From positions 1 to 6,933 of the forward strand of contig DAOWDZ010000024.1 of assembly GCA_030638765.1 (NCBI GenBank): a stretch of 6,933 bases of DNA, written 5' to 3'. Source of the stretch: Desulfocapsa sp. Lineage in GTDB: Bacteria; Desulfobacterota; Desulfobulbia; Desulfobulbales; Desulfocapsaceae. Positions 1 to 6,484 of the stretch are shown piece by piece. Positions within the stretch are counted from its first letter, which is position 1; every line of letters starts with the position of its first letter. The notes below the pieces were generated by a model that was not told the DNA's origin, did not search any database, and worked only from the letters and a program-made list of their open reading frames with translations. The position numbers and the translations under genes are program-made.

Positions 1-899
1 GTTTTACCACTGTTCTTAACAGTCTGGGCCCTGCTAAGTTGTCCGTCTCTTCGCGCCTGTATTTCCTCAGGCGTTTCTTGCGGGATTTCCGCTATTTTCT
101 GCGTATCCTTGAAAGAGTCGAGAACAAAAATTGCATCTTCAGCGCGGTTACTTTGAGCTTTCTCTCGAATCGCTGGAGATTGAGCCGCTAACCACTGGTT
201 ATAGATAGGCTTTTGAACAACCTCTTGCCAATCTTTATGAGCTATACCAACCAAGCGAACTTCAAATCCCTGCTGCATTTCACTTAACTGCTGACTGAAA
301 TCAGTTTCAAGCTCTGCTCTCATTGCACCCACGTCCGGCATTTCAGGCATTGCTGAGTTGGCGTTCTGGGTAACAAATCTTTTTTCAAAAGCTTCCAGCA
401 TTTCCGAATGTTCCGGCCAGTCCCCTTTGAACGAGTTCCACTCTTCATCGCTTTTAGTTGCGGCGGCAATTTGTTCGTTGCTCGGCGCGTTCTTGGCAAT
501 TTCAGCAGCTTTTTTTGCTGCTTGCGCTTCATTCTGAACAGAATTCTGTACAGATCCTATCCGTTTCTCAGCCTGGCCCATACGGAAATTGATATTATCC
601 AGCGTAGACAGTCGAGCGTTGATTTCAGCGAGAGTTGCATTTATGGCGGAATCTTCCCCGGCATTCTGCTCTTCACCCTCGTTTATTTCTTCAACACCGG
701 AACCTTCAGCAGGAGCAGTTTCTTCACTATTTAAATCCGGTCTCAACTGAATACTTTCTGATTCCTGCTTATCTACAACTACAGCCTTCAGGGAATCATC
801 ATCAAAAACTTCCCGTGCCATCTCAGCGCGATAATCGGCAACGTTTTCCGGTGCCAGTTCGTTGTTATTCTGATCAACTACACTTGCGTTTTCAGTCAT
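1..899 (-). CDS. Probable capsid scaffolding protein, 3' end outside window
   Basis: An open frame runs from the ATG at 899 to the window edge (299 complete codons plus two bases) without a stop, so the C-terminus is missing. GAGG at 907-910, seven bases upstream, supports the start. The first 85 residues are acidic and low in complexity (Glu, Asp, Asn, Ala). Residues about 86-137 are a likely coiled coil. A mixed region follows to about 195, another helical stretch covers 193-218, and then comes a domain starting HKDWQEVVQKPIYNQWLAAQ (221-240) and continuing through SNRAEDAIFVLDSF (250-263). That His-x-Asp-Trp/Trp-Leu/Ala-Glu-Asp-Ala pattern resembles scaffold-type proteins encoded just before the major capsid gene in many phages. 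Scaffolds guide coat assembly and then leave the prohead. The role is inferred from position after the portal, acidity and helical content; a head-associated minor protein is the alternative. Confidence 0.75.
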   Translation of the reverse strand, partial: MTENASVVDQNNNELAPENVADYRAEMAREVFDDDSLKAVVVDKQESESIQLRPDLNSEETAPAEGSGVEEINEGEEQNAGEDSAINATLAEINARLSTLDNINFRMGQAEKRIGSVQNSVQNEAQAAKKAAEIAKNAPSNEQIAAATKSDEEWNSFKGDWPEHSEMLEAFEKRFVTQNANSAMPEMPDVGAMRAELETDFSQQLSEMQQGFEVRLVGIAHKDWQEVVQKPIYNQWLAAQSPAIREKAQSNRAEDAIFVLDSFKDTQKIAEIPQETPEEIQARRDGQLSRAQTVKNSGK

Positions 900-1219
900 C
901 ACTCTACCTCACCGGCGCTGTCGTGGCGGCTCAGAATTCCCAGGGCGGTTGTTTTCTTTAATCCGGCCTGTGGGTTTGGTAATTCAAGAATATCCTTTAA
1001 AGTCCTGATATTCCCCCTCAGTACTGCTGTCTTCATCTCGTCAAGGCGCGGCATGTCATTTCTTTCACGAGCGGCTTGCAGTTGAGTTTCAGACCAGCGA
1101 ACAATAAATTTCCAGGTAGGCGAATTAACATCAATCTTCGGCTCCTGTTCGCTGTTTAGCAATTCTGCCTCTATGGGCAGTTGTTTCTGTTTGTTCTGTT
1201 TTTTATTGAACCATTTCAT
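899..1219 (-). CDS. Conserved-looking 106-aa phage protein upstream of the scaffold
   Basis: Function unknown. The protein has a basic, Gln/Lys-rich N-terminus (MKWFNKKQNKQKQ), then a helical region (34-86) including WKFIVRWSETQLQAARERND (37-56) and a Leu-rich segment, and a polar tail. There is no membrane segment. It ends TGATG, overlapping the start of the scaffold-like gene by one base, so the two are coupled and probably act in head assembly. The ATG at 1219 lacks a clear ribosome binding site. AGAGG five bases before a TTG at codon 20 offers an alternative start that would remove the basic leader. The weak start may be a result of the insertion just upstream. Confidence 0.8.
   Translation of the reverse strand: MKWFNKKQNKQKQLPIEAELLNSEQEPKIDVNSPTWKFIVRWSETQLQAARERNDMPRLDEMKTAVLRGNIRTLKDILELPNPQAGLKKTTALGILSRHDSAGEVE
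907..910 (-). promoter_or_regulatory. Ribosome binding site of the scaffold-like gene
   Basis: GAGG lies seven bases before the ATG at 899 and within the last codons of the 106-aa gene. Together with the TGATG overlap, it indicates coupled translation. Confidence 0.7.
1204..1219. repeat. 16-base direct repeat, copy 2 (true start of the 106-aa gene)
   Basis: This is identical to 1498-1513 in the same orientation. It contains the ATG and codons 2-5 of the 106-aa gene. The bases flanking the two copies differ on both sides. Confidence 0.85.
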
Positions 1220-1233
1220 AATGTGTTATGTTT

Positions 1234-1482
1234 TTAATTGTCAGGCCATTCAGCCGCCGCAATTTCATCCCGGTCAACTGTTCTTCGCGCTGTCTCCATT
1301 TTTTGTTTTTCAATACACCAAAATCTCTTACCAAAATTACGTTCCCAAAAGTCACCAACACATTTAGGATTACTGCAACTGTCTTCCAAACTTTGCTTTC
1401 TCGTTTTTTTAATGAATCTTTTCCAAGCGTTGTTGTTTTTCTTTGCTTGCATTTCATCTAAATATTGTCCAGCATTAAACAT
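1234..1482 (-). CDS. Hypothetical basic 82-aa protein
   Basis: I do not recognise this protein. The ATG at 1482 has AGAGG eight bases upstream (1491-1495), which favours this frame over an overlapping 84-aa reading of the same strand. The N-terminal half is strongly basic (KKNNNAWKRFIKKTRK, 14-29). A middle segment has Cys36, Cys41 and Cys56 with several aromatic residues. The end is charged (DRDEIAAAEWPDN). The basic N-terminus and Cys residues would suit nucleic-acid binding, but there is no complete zinc-finger or HNH motif, so no function is given. The gene is bracketed by the 16-base direct repeat and sits in the low-G+C block, so it was probably inserted. Its TAA lies 14 bases before the next start. 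Confidence 0.7.
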   Translation of the reverse strand: MFNAGQYLDEMQAKKNNNAWKRFIKKTRKQSLEDSCSNPKCVGDFWERNFGKRFWCIEKQKMETARRTVDRDEIAAAEWPDN

Positions 1483-1497
1483 TATTATTACCTCTGA

Positions 1498-1513
1498 TAT
1501 TGAACCATTTCAT
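1498..1513. repeat. 16-base direct repeat, copy 1 (duplicated start of the 106-aa gene)
   Basis: On the minus strand this reads ATGAAATGGTTCAATA. It is identical to the first 16 bases of the 106-aa gene (1204-1219) and lies 294 bases away. Here the frame gives only MKWFNIRGNNNV before a TAA (1475-1477) that overlaps the start of the 82-aa gene. It looks like a remnant left by duplication or insertion. Confidence 0.85.
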
Positions 1514-1520
1514 TATTTAT

Positions 1521-1604
1521 CTATTCAAGCACAAGTAAACAATAATATAAGCAACAAAGAGCGAGTATCATCGTAAAAAACATGAGAATCAATAAGTGCA
1601 TCAT
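1521..1604 (-). CDS. 27-aa single-pass membrane peptide
   Basis: This is a small open reading frame between the 142-aa and 82-aa genes. It begins with two consecutive ATG codons after a strong Shine-Dalgarno sequence and ends in TAG. Apart from His3 and the final Glu27, the residues are almost all hydrophobic (LLILMFFTMILAL, 4-16, then Cys, Leu, Tyr and Val). This gives one continuous membrane-spanning helix of about 23 residues with three Cys (17, 18, 22). The preceding gene's TGA overlaps its ribosome binding site, so translation should be coupled. Small hydrophobic phage proteins of this kind can be holin-like, superinfection-exclusion or host-membrane modulators. Which applies here is unknown, and lysis genes would normally be elsewhere. 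The combination of start signals, spacing and composition makes it more likely real than chance. Confidence 0.65.
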   Translation of the reverse strand: MMHLLILMFFTMILALCCLYYCLLVLE

Positions 1605-1617
1605 GTCTACGCCTCTC
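1605..1617 (-). promoter_or_regulatory. Strong ribosome binding site for the 27-aa peptide
   Basis: GAGAGG at 1612-1617 is followed by a 7-base spacer and then ATG at 1604. The motif overlaps the last two bases of the TGA stop of the 142-aa gene. This is one of the best-placed ribosome binding sites in the window, and it decides the existence and start of the small gene. Confidence 0.75.
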
Positions 1618-2044
1618 ATTTTCTCTGATTTATTATTACATAATATTTTTTTGAACTACCTCGACTTATTTTTTTTACCAAACAACTTATCACTATCCTT
1701 TTTGCCTCTATATCTAATATTTGATTTATCTGAGTTGCTTTCCCTTCCCAGTAATAAGCAACTTCTTTAGTTCCGTTTTTCAATTTAACAATAATTTCCT
1801 CTGTTTCATAAAAGAATTTTTCTCTTTCTTTTGCACTTTTAGAATTTCTTTTCGTTTTTTCTTCTTTATAAAACTGTTGCCTTGTTTTTTCATCTTTAAA
1901 TTGCATTCTATCAAAAGATGGACATTCTACTTCATCGTAAAATTGTTGCCTTTCCCTTTCATTTTTTCTATCAAAGAAAACTTTAGTATTTTTGAATAGA
2001 TCTTCTGATAATCTATCAAAACTTTTATTAATCGGAATCAACAT
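1616..2044 (-). CDS. Hypothetical AT-rich 142-aa protein with internal repeats
   Basis: I do not recognise this protein. A good ribosome binding site (AAAGG, about ten bases upstream, formed within the end of the portal gene) supports the ATG at 2044. The protein is very rich in Lys, Glu, Arg and Phe/Tyr. Three related units are visible: RQQFYDE (32-38), RQQFYKE (55-61) and REKFFYE (74-80), each preceded by charged residues. The C-terminal part (83-140) alternates hydrophobic and charged residues and looks like a small beta-rich domain ending in a very basic tail. G+C is about 22-28% along the 60-base lines inspected, far below the portal region. Its position between portal and scaffold-side genes and its composition suggest an accessory (moron-like) insert. 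Its TGA stop lies within the ribosome binding site of the 27-aa gene. Confidence 0.8.
   Translation of the reverse strand: MLIPINKSFDRLSEDLFKNTKVFFDRKNERERQQFYDEVECPSFDRMQFKDEKTRQQFYKEEKTKRNSKSAKEREKFFYETEEIIVKLKNGTKEVAYYWEGKATQINQILDIEAKRIVISCLVKKISRGSSKKYYVIINQRK
1868..1951 (-). repeat. Diverged direct repeat inside the 142-aa gene
   Basis: The 15-base units at 1937-1951 and 1868-1882 (minus strand AGGCAACARTTTTAY) match at 13 of 15 positions, and both mismatches are in third codon positions. They encode the RQQFY core of the first two protein repeats. A third, more diverged unit begins near 1825. The units are 69 and 57 bases apart, so they are in frame but not regularly spaced. Confidence 0.7.
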
Positions 2045-2050
2045 TGTTTA

Positions 2051-4324
2051 TTACCTTTGATAAGCCTGTCCCACCGGAGCTCTCCCGGCAGGTTCTGTTG
2101 GTGGCGTTGCAACTTCAGGTACCGACGATTTTTCATCTGCTAAGTCTTTCTGCAAATTCATTCCAGCGGAACCAAGGGCCAGTTGAGCTTTAAGTTTGCT
2201 AATTTCAATGTTCCTCTTTTCAGAAAATTCCATGAGTTTAATATCAAGTTCCATCTTCTTGATAGCTTTCTGGTGATCCCGGTCAAGTGCAGCTTGTTCG
2301 GCCTTGAACTGCAACTCAGCCATGTCTGATTTCTGGCGCAGAGTCTCCTTCTTCATGTCGCCTTCGGTTCGGATCTTAGCTGTCTCTACCTGTGGCGCTG
2401 GCGGTTGCGGAGGATTTTGTTTTTGTTGTTCCTTGATCTGATCAATTTCTTCATCTGATTTTAGGATATCTAAACGCCGTGATGCGTAAAACTGTTTTGC
2501 GGCCTTTTCCCAATCAGTAATCCTGTTTATGTCTGGATCACCTTTTAAGCTAAAAACTTGCAGCAATGTCTGCGCCTGATGATCTTTTTCGAGCAGCACC
2601 GAAACACCACGGGCGTCAACGTTGAAATCACCTTTAATCTGATCCTTTTTGGAGTACTGCATATTATAGTGATAATACCTGGTAATATGCGGCTTGGTAA
2701 TCCGGTCATCGTAAAGTTTTACTCTTTGTCTGACTCCTACGTTGCTGGAGTCTACCATTATTTTCGTAACTCCCAAGGTTTCCGGGATTTCCTGTGTTTC
2801 TCCCTGAAAAATGGCTGGCATGGAAGTTTCAAGATCAACAAAACGTAAGGCTAGTTCTATTATAGCCTGCAGGTCTTCTTGATTACTTGCCAATTGAAAC
2901 TGAGCAAAAACTTTCCTTACATCGTCAATATCTTCGGTAGTATCAATAAATATTTTTTTGCCTCCAATTTCAACAATGCCGTCATAAGCTTCAACGCCCT
3001 GTTTCATAACCACCATTTGGCCTGAACTGTCACCGGCATTGTCCATCATAGACCGCCATGCTGCCGTGATAATTCGCTGTAGCCACATCATCATACGCGG
3101 AATGCCGATACCCCACGGCTCATCAGAGCTGATTACCGTCCATTGAAAAAAATCATAAGGAAGATGGCCAGTATCCAAGGTATTGAGTTCCACTTTTACA
3201 GGACGGTCATTAATAAAAACAACACAGGCTGAAATTGACTTATGTATCACATGTTCGCAGTCGCAGCCCATAGCCTGTAAGTCGTCTTTGTTTACATCAC
3301 CGTGATATTCCCATTTTTCATAACTTTTACCCCGGCGCACAGTGTCGATACCTGTGGTGTAGCCTCTGTGTTTTTGATCCGTAGCTGCCCTTACTCTTTT
3401 AGGATCTTCCTGGAGAACCAGCTTTAATTGCTCTTCGTCGTAACCATCAACATCAACCAGATTCCGCACGTCACGAGGTAAAATTTCGTCTTTTTCCCAA
3501 ATATACTCAGCTGTTTTCTCGATATCCTCTTTGGTGCCAGGCGACGGATATACGTTCCACGGATCAACCGAAACGCTACCAGGTTGCAGATCCTGCAGGG
3601 ACTTCAGTACATGAGCTGTTGTGCCAGTTTCCGGGTTCGTTTGTGGTTGCCATTTAGAGCTGACTGATTTAACGACATTCGGCCCCTTTAAAATACCAGT
3701 ACCGTTACGAACGGCAGAGCGAATTACTTTACGACATTCACCGTTGAACCCGCACTCCGTCAATTGATCGTCAATCTCAGTCTCCATCAACTTCATGGCT
3801 TTTTTAGCGCGGTCTTTTTGATCGTTGGCAATATCAGCCATTGTGGATTGTTTGCCGTCCTGGTCCGTGATCTGCTGACCATTTTGCATTGCAGGACGGT
3901 TGTCCTTTAACTGGTCGGCCATTTCCGGGACAGGCGTTACTTTGAGCCCCCAGTTACGATCATCCACCGGTAACTGGATATCGTAAAACCTACCCTCTGC
4001 CGTCTCACAGCGCCCACGGATAATACCAATACAAACTTTTGAGCGGCGGGGCTCTCTATTCGGGACCGGCCTTTGTGCTTCTCCGGTGGCGTAGTCAAGC
4101 ATTTCATTTGGCCCGGAGCTTGAGAGGGCATCAAAAATAATCTCATCCTCACGCCATGTTCGTTCGATCCCTGAAGACGTCCGATATTCCACGGCCTCTG
4201 CTCGTTTCTTTAGCAGATTAATCGCAAAGGCCTCCAGGCGCAGACGTTCAGTGTTTGCCTGCTCTTCGCGTCCCCGTAGATCTTCTTCAGTGTCTTCGTG
4301 GTATGTGTTTTTTCGTTCGTCCAT
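2051..4324 (-). CDS. Phage portal protein (large, P22-like class)
   Basis: The portal is a ring at one capsid vertex through which the terminase pumps DNA and to which the tail attaches. The 757-aa length is close to the 725 residues of P22 portal and well above typical siphophage portals. Features in order: a charged N-terminal helical region (1-65); a mixed core with SVDPWNVYPSPG (251-262); a segment running from SDEPWGIGIPR (400-410) to WRSMMDNAGDSSGQ (423-436), characteristic of podovirus-type portals; helices around 480-560; a Pro-rich linker (638-645); then a long Lys/Glu/Gln-rich helix (about 648-718), likely a coiled coil or barrel, and a Pro/Ala tail. The ATG at 4324 lies 12 bases after the preceding stop with only a weak ribosome binding site. 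Its stop overlaps the ribosome binding site of the next gene. Portal identity is strongly supported by order and sequence character; the exact subfamily is uncertain. Confidence 0.92.
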   Translation of the reverse strand: MDERKNTYHEDTEEDLRGREEQANTERLRLEAFAINLLKKRAEAVEYRTSSGIERTWREDEIIFDALSSSGPNEMLDYATGEAQRPVPNREPRRSKVCIGIIRGRCETAEGRFYDIQLPVDDRNWGLKVTPVPEMADQLKDNRPAMQNGQQITDQDGKQSTMADIANDQKDRAKKAMKLMETEIDDQLTECGFNGECRKVIRSAVRNGTGILKGPNVVKSVSSKWQPQTNPETGTTAHVLKSLQDLQPGSVSVDPWNVYPSPGTKEDIEKTAEYIWEKDEILPRDVRNLVDVDGYDEEQLKLVLQEDPKRVRAATDQKHRGYTTGIDTVRRGKSYEKWEYHGDVNKDDLQAMGCDCEHVIHKSISACVVFINDRPVKVELNTLDTGHLPYDFFQWTVISSDEPWGIGIPRMMMWLQRIITAAWRSMMDNAGDSSGQMVVMKQGVEAYDGIVEIGGKKIFIDTTEDIDDVRKVFAQFQLASNQEDLQAIIELALRFVDLETSMPAIFQGETQEIPETLGVTKIMVDSSNVGVRQRVKLYDDRITKPHITRYYHYNMQYSKKDQIKGDFNVDARGVSVLLEKDHQAQTLLQVFSLKGDPDINRITDWEKAAKQFYASRRLDILKSDEEIDQIKEQQKQNPPQPPAPQVETAKIRTEGDMKKETLRQKSDMAELQFKAEQAALDRDHQKAIKKMELDIKLMEFSEKRNIEISKLKAQLALGSAGMNLQKDLADEKSSVPEVATPPTEPAGRAPVGQAYQR

Positions 4325-4336
4325 CTTTTTATATTG

Positions 4337-4744
4337 CTACACAGGCTCAAGATTATTTTCGAAATATTCTCTTGCTACATACCACTGATCTTTATGATTC
4401 TCCGGATTCCTGGCAACCATCCCCATATCTGTTTCAGGGTTATCAACCTCTGCCACTGATATCAATGATAAATCCTCATCTTTGACATATGGCCTCATCT
4501 CCGAGAAACCTTTTCTTTTATACTGTTTGAATTCTTCAACTTTATTTTTATATACTCCACGTTTATCTGTAGTTTCAACTATGAGATTAAGTTCATCTTT
4601 TATCATTTCGTCTTTTTGGCAAACCATGCACCCACCAAAAAGGTTTACACTCGCCGCTTGTTCAGATGCAAAGGGCCACTCTCTTCCGCAATAACACCTA
4701 ATAAATTTTGTGTTATTTTCGAGTATTTCTTTATTTGATACCAT
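4337..4744 (-). CDS. Hypothetical 135-aa protein with Cys cluster between terminase and portal
   Basis: I do not recognise this protein. Its ATG directly follows the large terminase stop codon, with GGGG about nine bases upstream inside the terminase end, so translation is probably coupled. The N-terminal third carries Cys17-x-Cys19 and Cys39-x2-Cys42, a spacing compatible with a small zinc-binding knuckle (inference). The middle (45-85) is charged and Lys/Glu-rich. The C-terminus (about 105-132, including MGMVARNPENHKDQWYVA) is aromatic and polar and reads like a conserved phage domain. No membrane segment is seen. Parts of the gene are much more AT-rich than the portal region (about 28% G+C at 4501-4560 by hand count), which suggests separate acquisition. 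A packaging accessory role is possible because of location, but is not shown. Confidence 0.82.
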   Translation of the reverse strand: MVSNKEILENNTKFIRCYCGREWPFASEQAASVNLFGGCMVCQKDEMIKDELNLIVETTDKRGVYKNKVEEFKQYKRKGFSEMRPYVKDEDLSLISVAEVDNPETDMGMVARNPENHKDQWYVAREYFENNLEPV

Positions 4745-6043
4745 TTAATTCATCCCCACAACCGCATCAAGCGGCGCACAGCCCTGTATAGGTTGGAATT
4801 TCTTTTTTGTTAATTCGTTGTGCATACTGTCAATATTGATACAAATATATCGATAAGTATCGCCGCCGTGCGCCCATCTGTCAGGCATCGGAGTGCTTTC
4901 CGCTTCTGTTTGCTGGTTGACTCTCCTTTTGTAGCGCTTAAGGGATTCAACCAGGGGGTCAGCGTTAGTTTTATCAATATAAACACGGTGTGAACACATC
5001 CGAGCAATCCTGATCCCTGACTCAACCGACATTTCTTCTATTTCGTCGCGGGTAGGAACATCCCAACCAAGCGCTCTTAGAACCTGGTCGTCGGATTGCC
5101 CCGTCTGCCTGGACATTGCGTAACCGTCATGAGGTATCCAAAACCGGCCCCAATTATATTTAAACTCTTTGAGATGCGCTGAATACTCTGGCAACGACCG
5201 ATAACCACCCTGCATCGCATATATAACCCTTATCTCCGATGATAGTTTTTGAACTAGTGTTATGAACATGTTGTCAAGATTGCCCAAGTCTGCGACAACG
5301 TGAACCTTGAGCATCGGATCGTATGGAACGTTGCTCACGCGGCCTTGACGTTGTGCCAGAGAAATTTCTTTATAGAAAATAGCGCCCTGAACAGCCGGTT
5401 TGCATTGTCCACCCCAGATATTGTCATAATTATCAGGATCTGTAGCCTTACAATGCAGGCGTTTCCGGTTCATGTTCTCGTTGAACCATGGATTGTCAAT
5501 GTAATTTATTTCAACGGAAATACAATCAGGCGGTGGATTTGTTACGAATCTTTGATAGGTATCGTCTGTTTCCAGGTCAGGATTAAATGATACCCAGATT
5601 TCTGAGGCGTCCGCTCTAATGGTTGGTATCAAAATATCCCAGGATCTCTTGCTTACTGTTTGCGCCTCTTCAACCCAACAACGATCACAGCCCTCAAATG
5701 ATTTTATTGATTCCACGGTATGTGTGGAAAGTCCTGAAAAAACAAACTCCGTGCCGTTGCGGCCACGGATTACATTGTCTAATACCTCGTAGAAATAGCC
5801 TATCCCCATACGTTGTATTTGATCTGATAAAAGTTTATGCACAGAATCTTTTATTGACCTCTGCACTTCACGAGTGCAGAGTATTCGAAGCTTGCTGTCC
5901 ATACCCTGGCCAAGCAGCACACGGGCAAACGACCATGATTTAGCACTGCCCCGACCGCCGCGCGCAACCTTGTACTCAGCTGGATGCCATAAAAATGTCA
6001 GCTTTTCCGGGACTTCGATATACAGGTCGTTGTCGGTTAACAT
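4745..6043 (-). CDS. terL: Terminase large subunit (PBSX/Terminase_3 type)
   Basis: This is the packaging motor: an ATPase that translocates DNA into the prohead through the portal, plus a nuclease that cuts concatemers. Visible motifs in its 432 residues are Walker A GGRGSAKS (29-36), a Walker B-like strand ending in WVEEA with the probable catalytic Glu at 125 (123-127), and the coupling motif WVSFNP (150-155). The RNase H-like nuclease part follows, with probable metal ligands Asp252 (VVADLG), Asp306 (PHDG) and Asp395 (HGGDTYRY). About 430 residues is normal for the family, and both domains look intact. The ATG at 6043 gives the complete ATPase N-terminus, although the ribosome binding site is weak (GGTGAT about 11 bases upstream). 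The stop TAA abuts the ATG of the next gene. Family-level assignment is firm; the headful or cohesive-end mode cannot be told from the sequence. Confidence 0.97.
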   Translation of the reverse strand: MLTDNDLYIEVPEKLTFLWHPAEYKVARGGRGSAKSWSFARVLLGQGMDSKLRILCTREVQRSIKDSVHKLLSDQIQRMGIGYFYEVLDNVIRGRNGTEFVFSGLSTHTVESIKSFEGCDRCWVEEAQTVSKRSWDILIPTIRADASEIWVSFNPDLETDDTYQRFVTNPPPDCISVEINYIDNPWFNENMNRKRLHCKATDPDNYDNIWGGQCKPAVQGAIFYKEISLAQRQGRVSNVPYDPMLKVHVVADLGNLDNMFITLVQKLSSEIRVIYAMQGGYRSLPEYSAHLKEFKYNWGRFWIPHDGYAMSRQTGQSDDQVLRALGWDVPTRDEIEEMSVESGIRIARMCSHRVYIDKTNADPLVESLKRYKRRVNQQTEAESTPMPDRWAHGGDTYRYICINIDSMHNELTKKKFQPIQGCAPLDAVVGMN

Positions 6044-6059
6044 GGTTTTAAAATCACCA

Positions 6060-6452
6060 TCACTTATCAGGCTTTATCTTTCCAGGATCAGGGGCAACCC
6101 CAACCATTTTAATACAGGTATGTTCAACTTTGCCGTCCAGTTGAATCTTTTCTTTAACTTTACCCTCTACACGGTCAAGCCATTCTTTGGCAGCGGCGAC
6201 ATTTCCTTTTTTCGCTTCCCTGTGGAGAGAAAAATAAACTTCCGACCTTTGCCGGGCACATCTTTTCTTTCTAATCTCGAACGCTTCGATTTCTAATTCG
6301 TCCAGTTCAGAAGGAGTCAATGTATCATAAAGAGACTGAGCATGGCTGTAACCGAGAACAGTTACTGCCAAAGCTGCTCTTGATAAAAACTTATTTTCAG
6401 GATCACTAAGGTAATCAATAAGTAATCTTTTATTTTTTTCACCTTTAGTCAT
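6060..6452 (-). CDS. Probable terminase small subunit
   Basis: This is a 130-aa protein directly upstream of the large terminase, the usual place for the small subunit, which binds phage DNA at the packaging start and regulates the large-subunit motor. The first 60 residues are helical with a plausible helix-turn-helix (about 24-45, ending in LGYSHAQSLYDTL). Residues 60-95 form a charged helix for oligomerisation. The stretch AAKEWLDRVEGKVKEKIQL (87-105) resembles the segment following the helical core in many phage small terminases. The C-terminus is Pro/Lys-rich. The start has only a weak ribosome binding site (GAGTG about 9 bases upstream). The stop (TGA) lies 16 bases before the large terminase start. 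The assignment rests on position and sequence character, since small terminases are poorly conserved. Confidence 0.78.
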   Translation of the reverse strand: MTKGEKNKRLLIDYLSDPENKFLSRAALAVTVLGYSHAQSLYDTLTPSELDELEIEAFEIRKKRCARQRSEVYFSLHREAKKGNVAAAKEWLDRVEGKVKEKIQLDGKVEHTCIKMVGVAPDPGKIKPDK

Positions 6453-6484
6453 TCAAAATCACTCGGCTTTTTTAAAGGATTATC

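Noticed and set aside
408..961. Plus-strand reading frames opposite the scaffold-like gene, and similar ones opposite the terminase and portal genes
   Set aside because: They lie antisense to well-supported genes, have no convincing start signals and show no recognisable protein features.
1203..1457. An 84-aa minus-strand reading frame overlapping the 82-aa gene
   Set aside because: It has no clear ribosome binding site and would run into the next gene's start, whereas the 82-aa frame has AGAGG at good spacing and stops cleanly before that start.
1234..1482. The 82-aa protein as an HNH homing endonuclease
   Set aside because: The repeat-bracketed insertion invited this idea, but the protein contains no His residue and no His-Asn-His arrangement.
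1510..1545. Possible minus-strand promoter in the AT-rich DNA before the 82-aa gene
   Set aside because: TTG-like and TA-rich hexamers are present, but spacing and matches are poor and expected by chance in such AT-rich sequence.
6461..6475. Short resemblance between the gap before the small terminase gene and the terminator arm (CTCGGCTTTT)
   Set aside because: The shared stretch is about ten bases with no second arm, so it forms no hairpin and may be chance.
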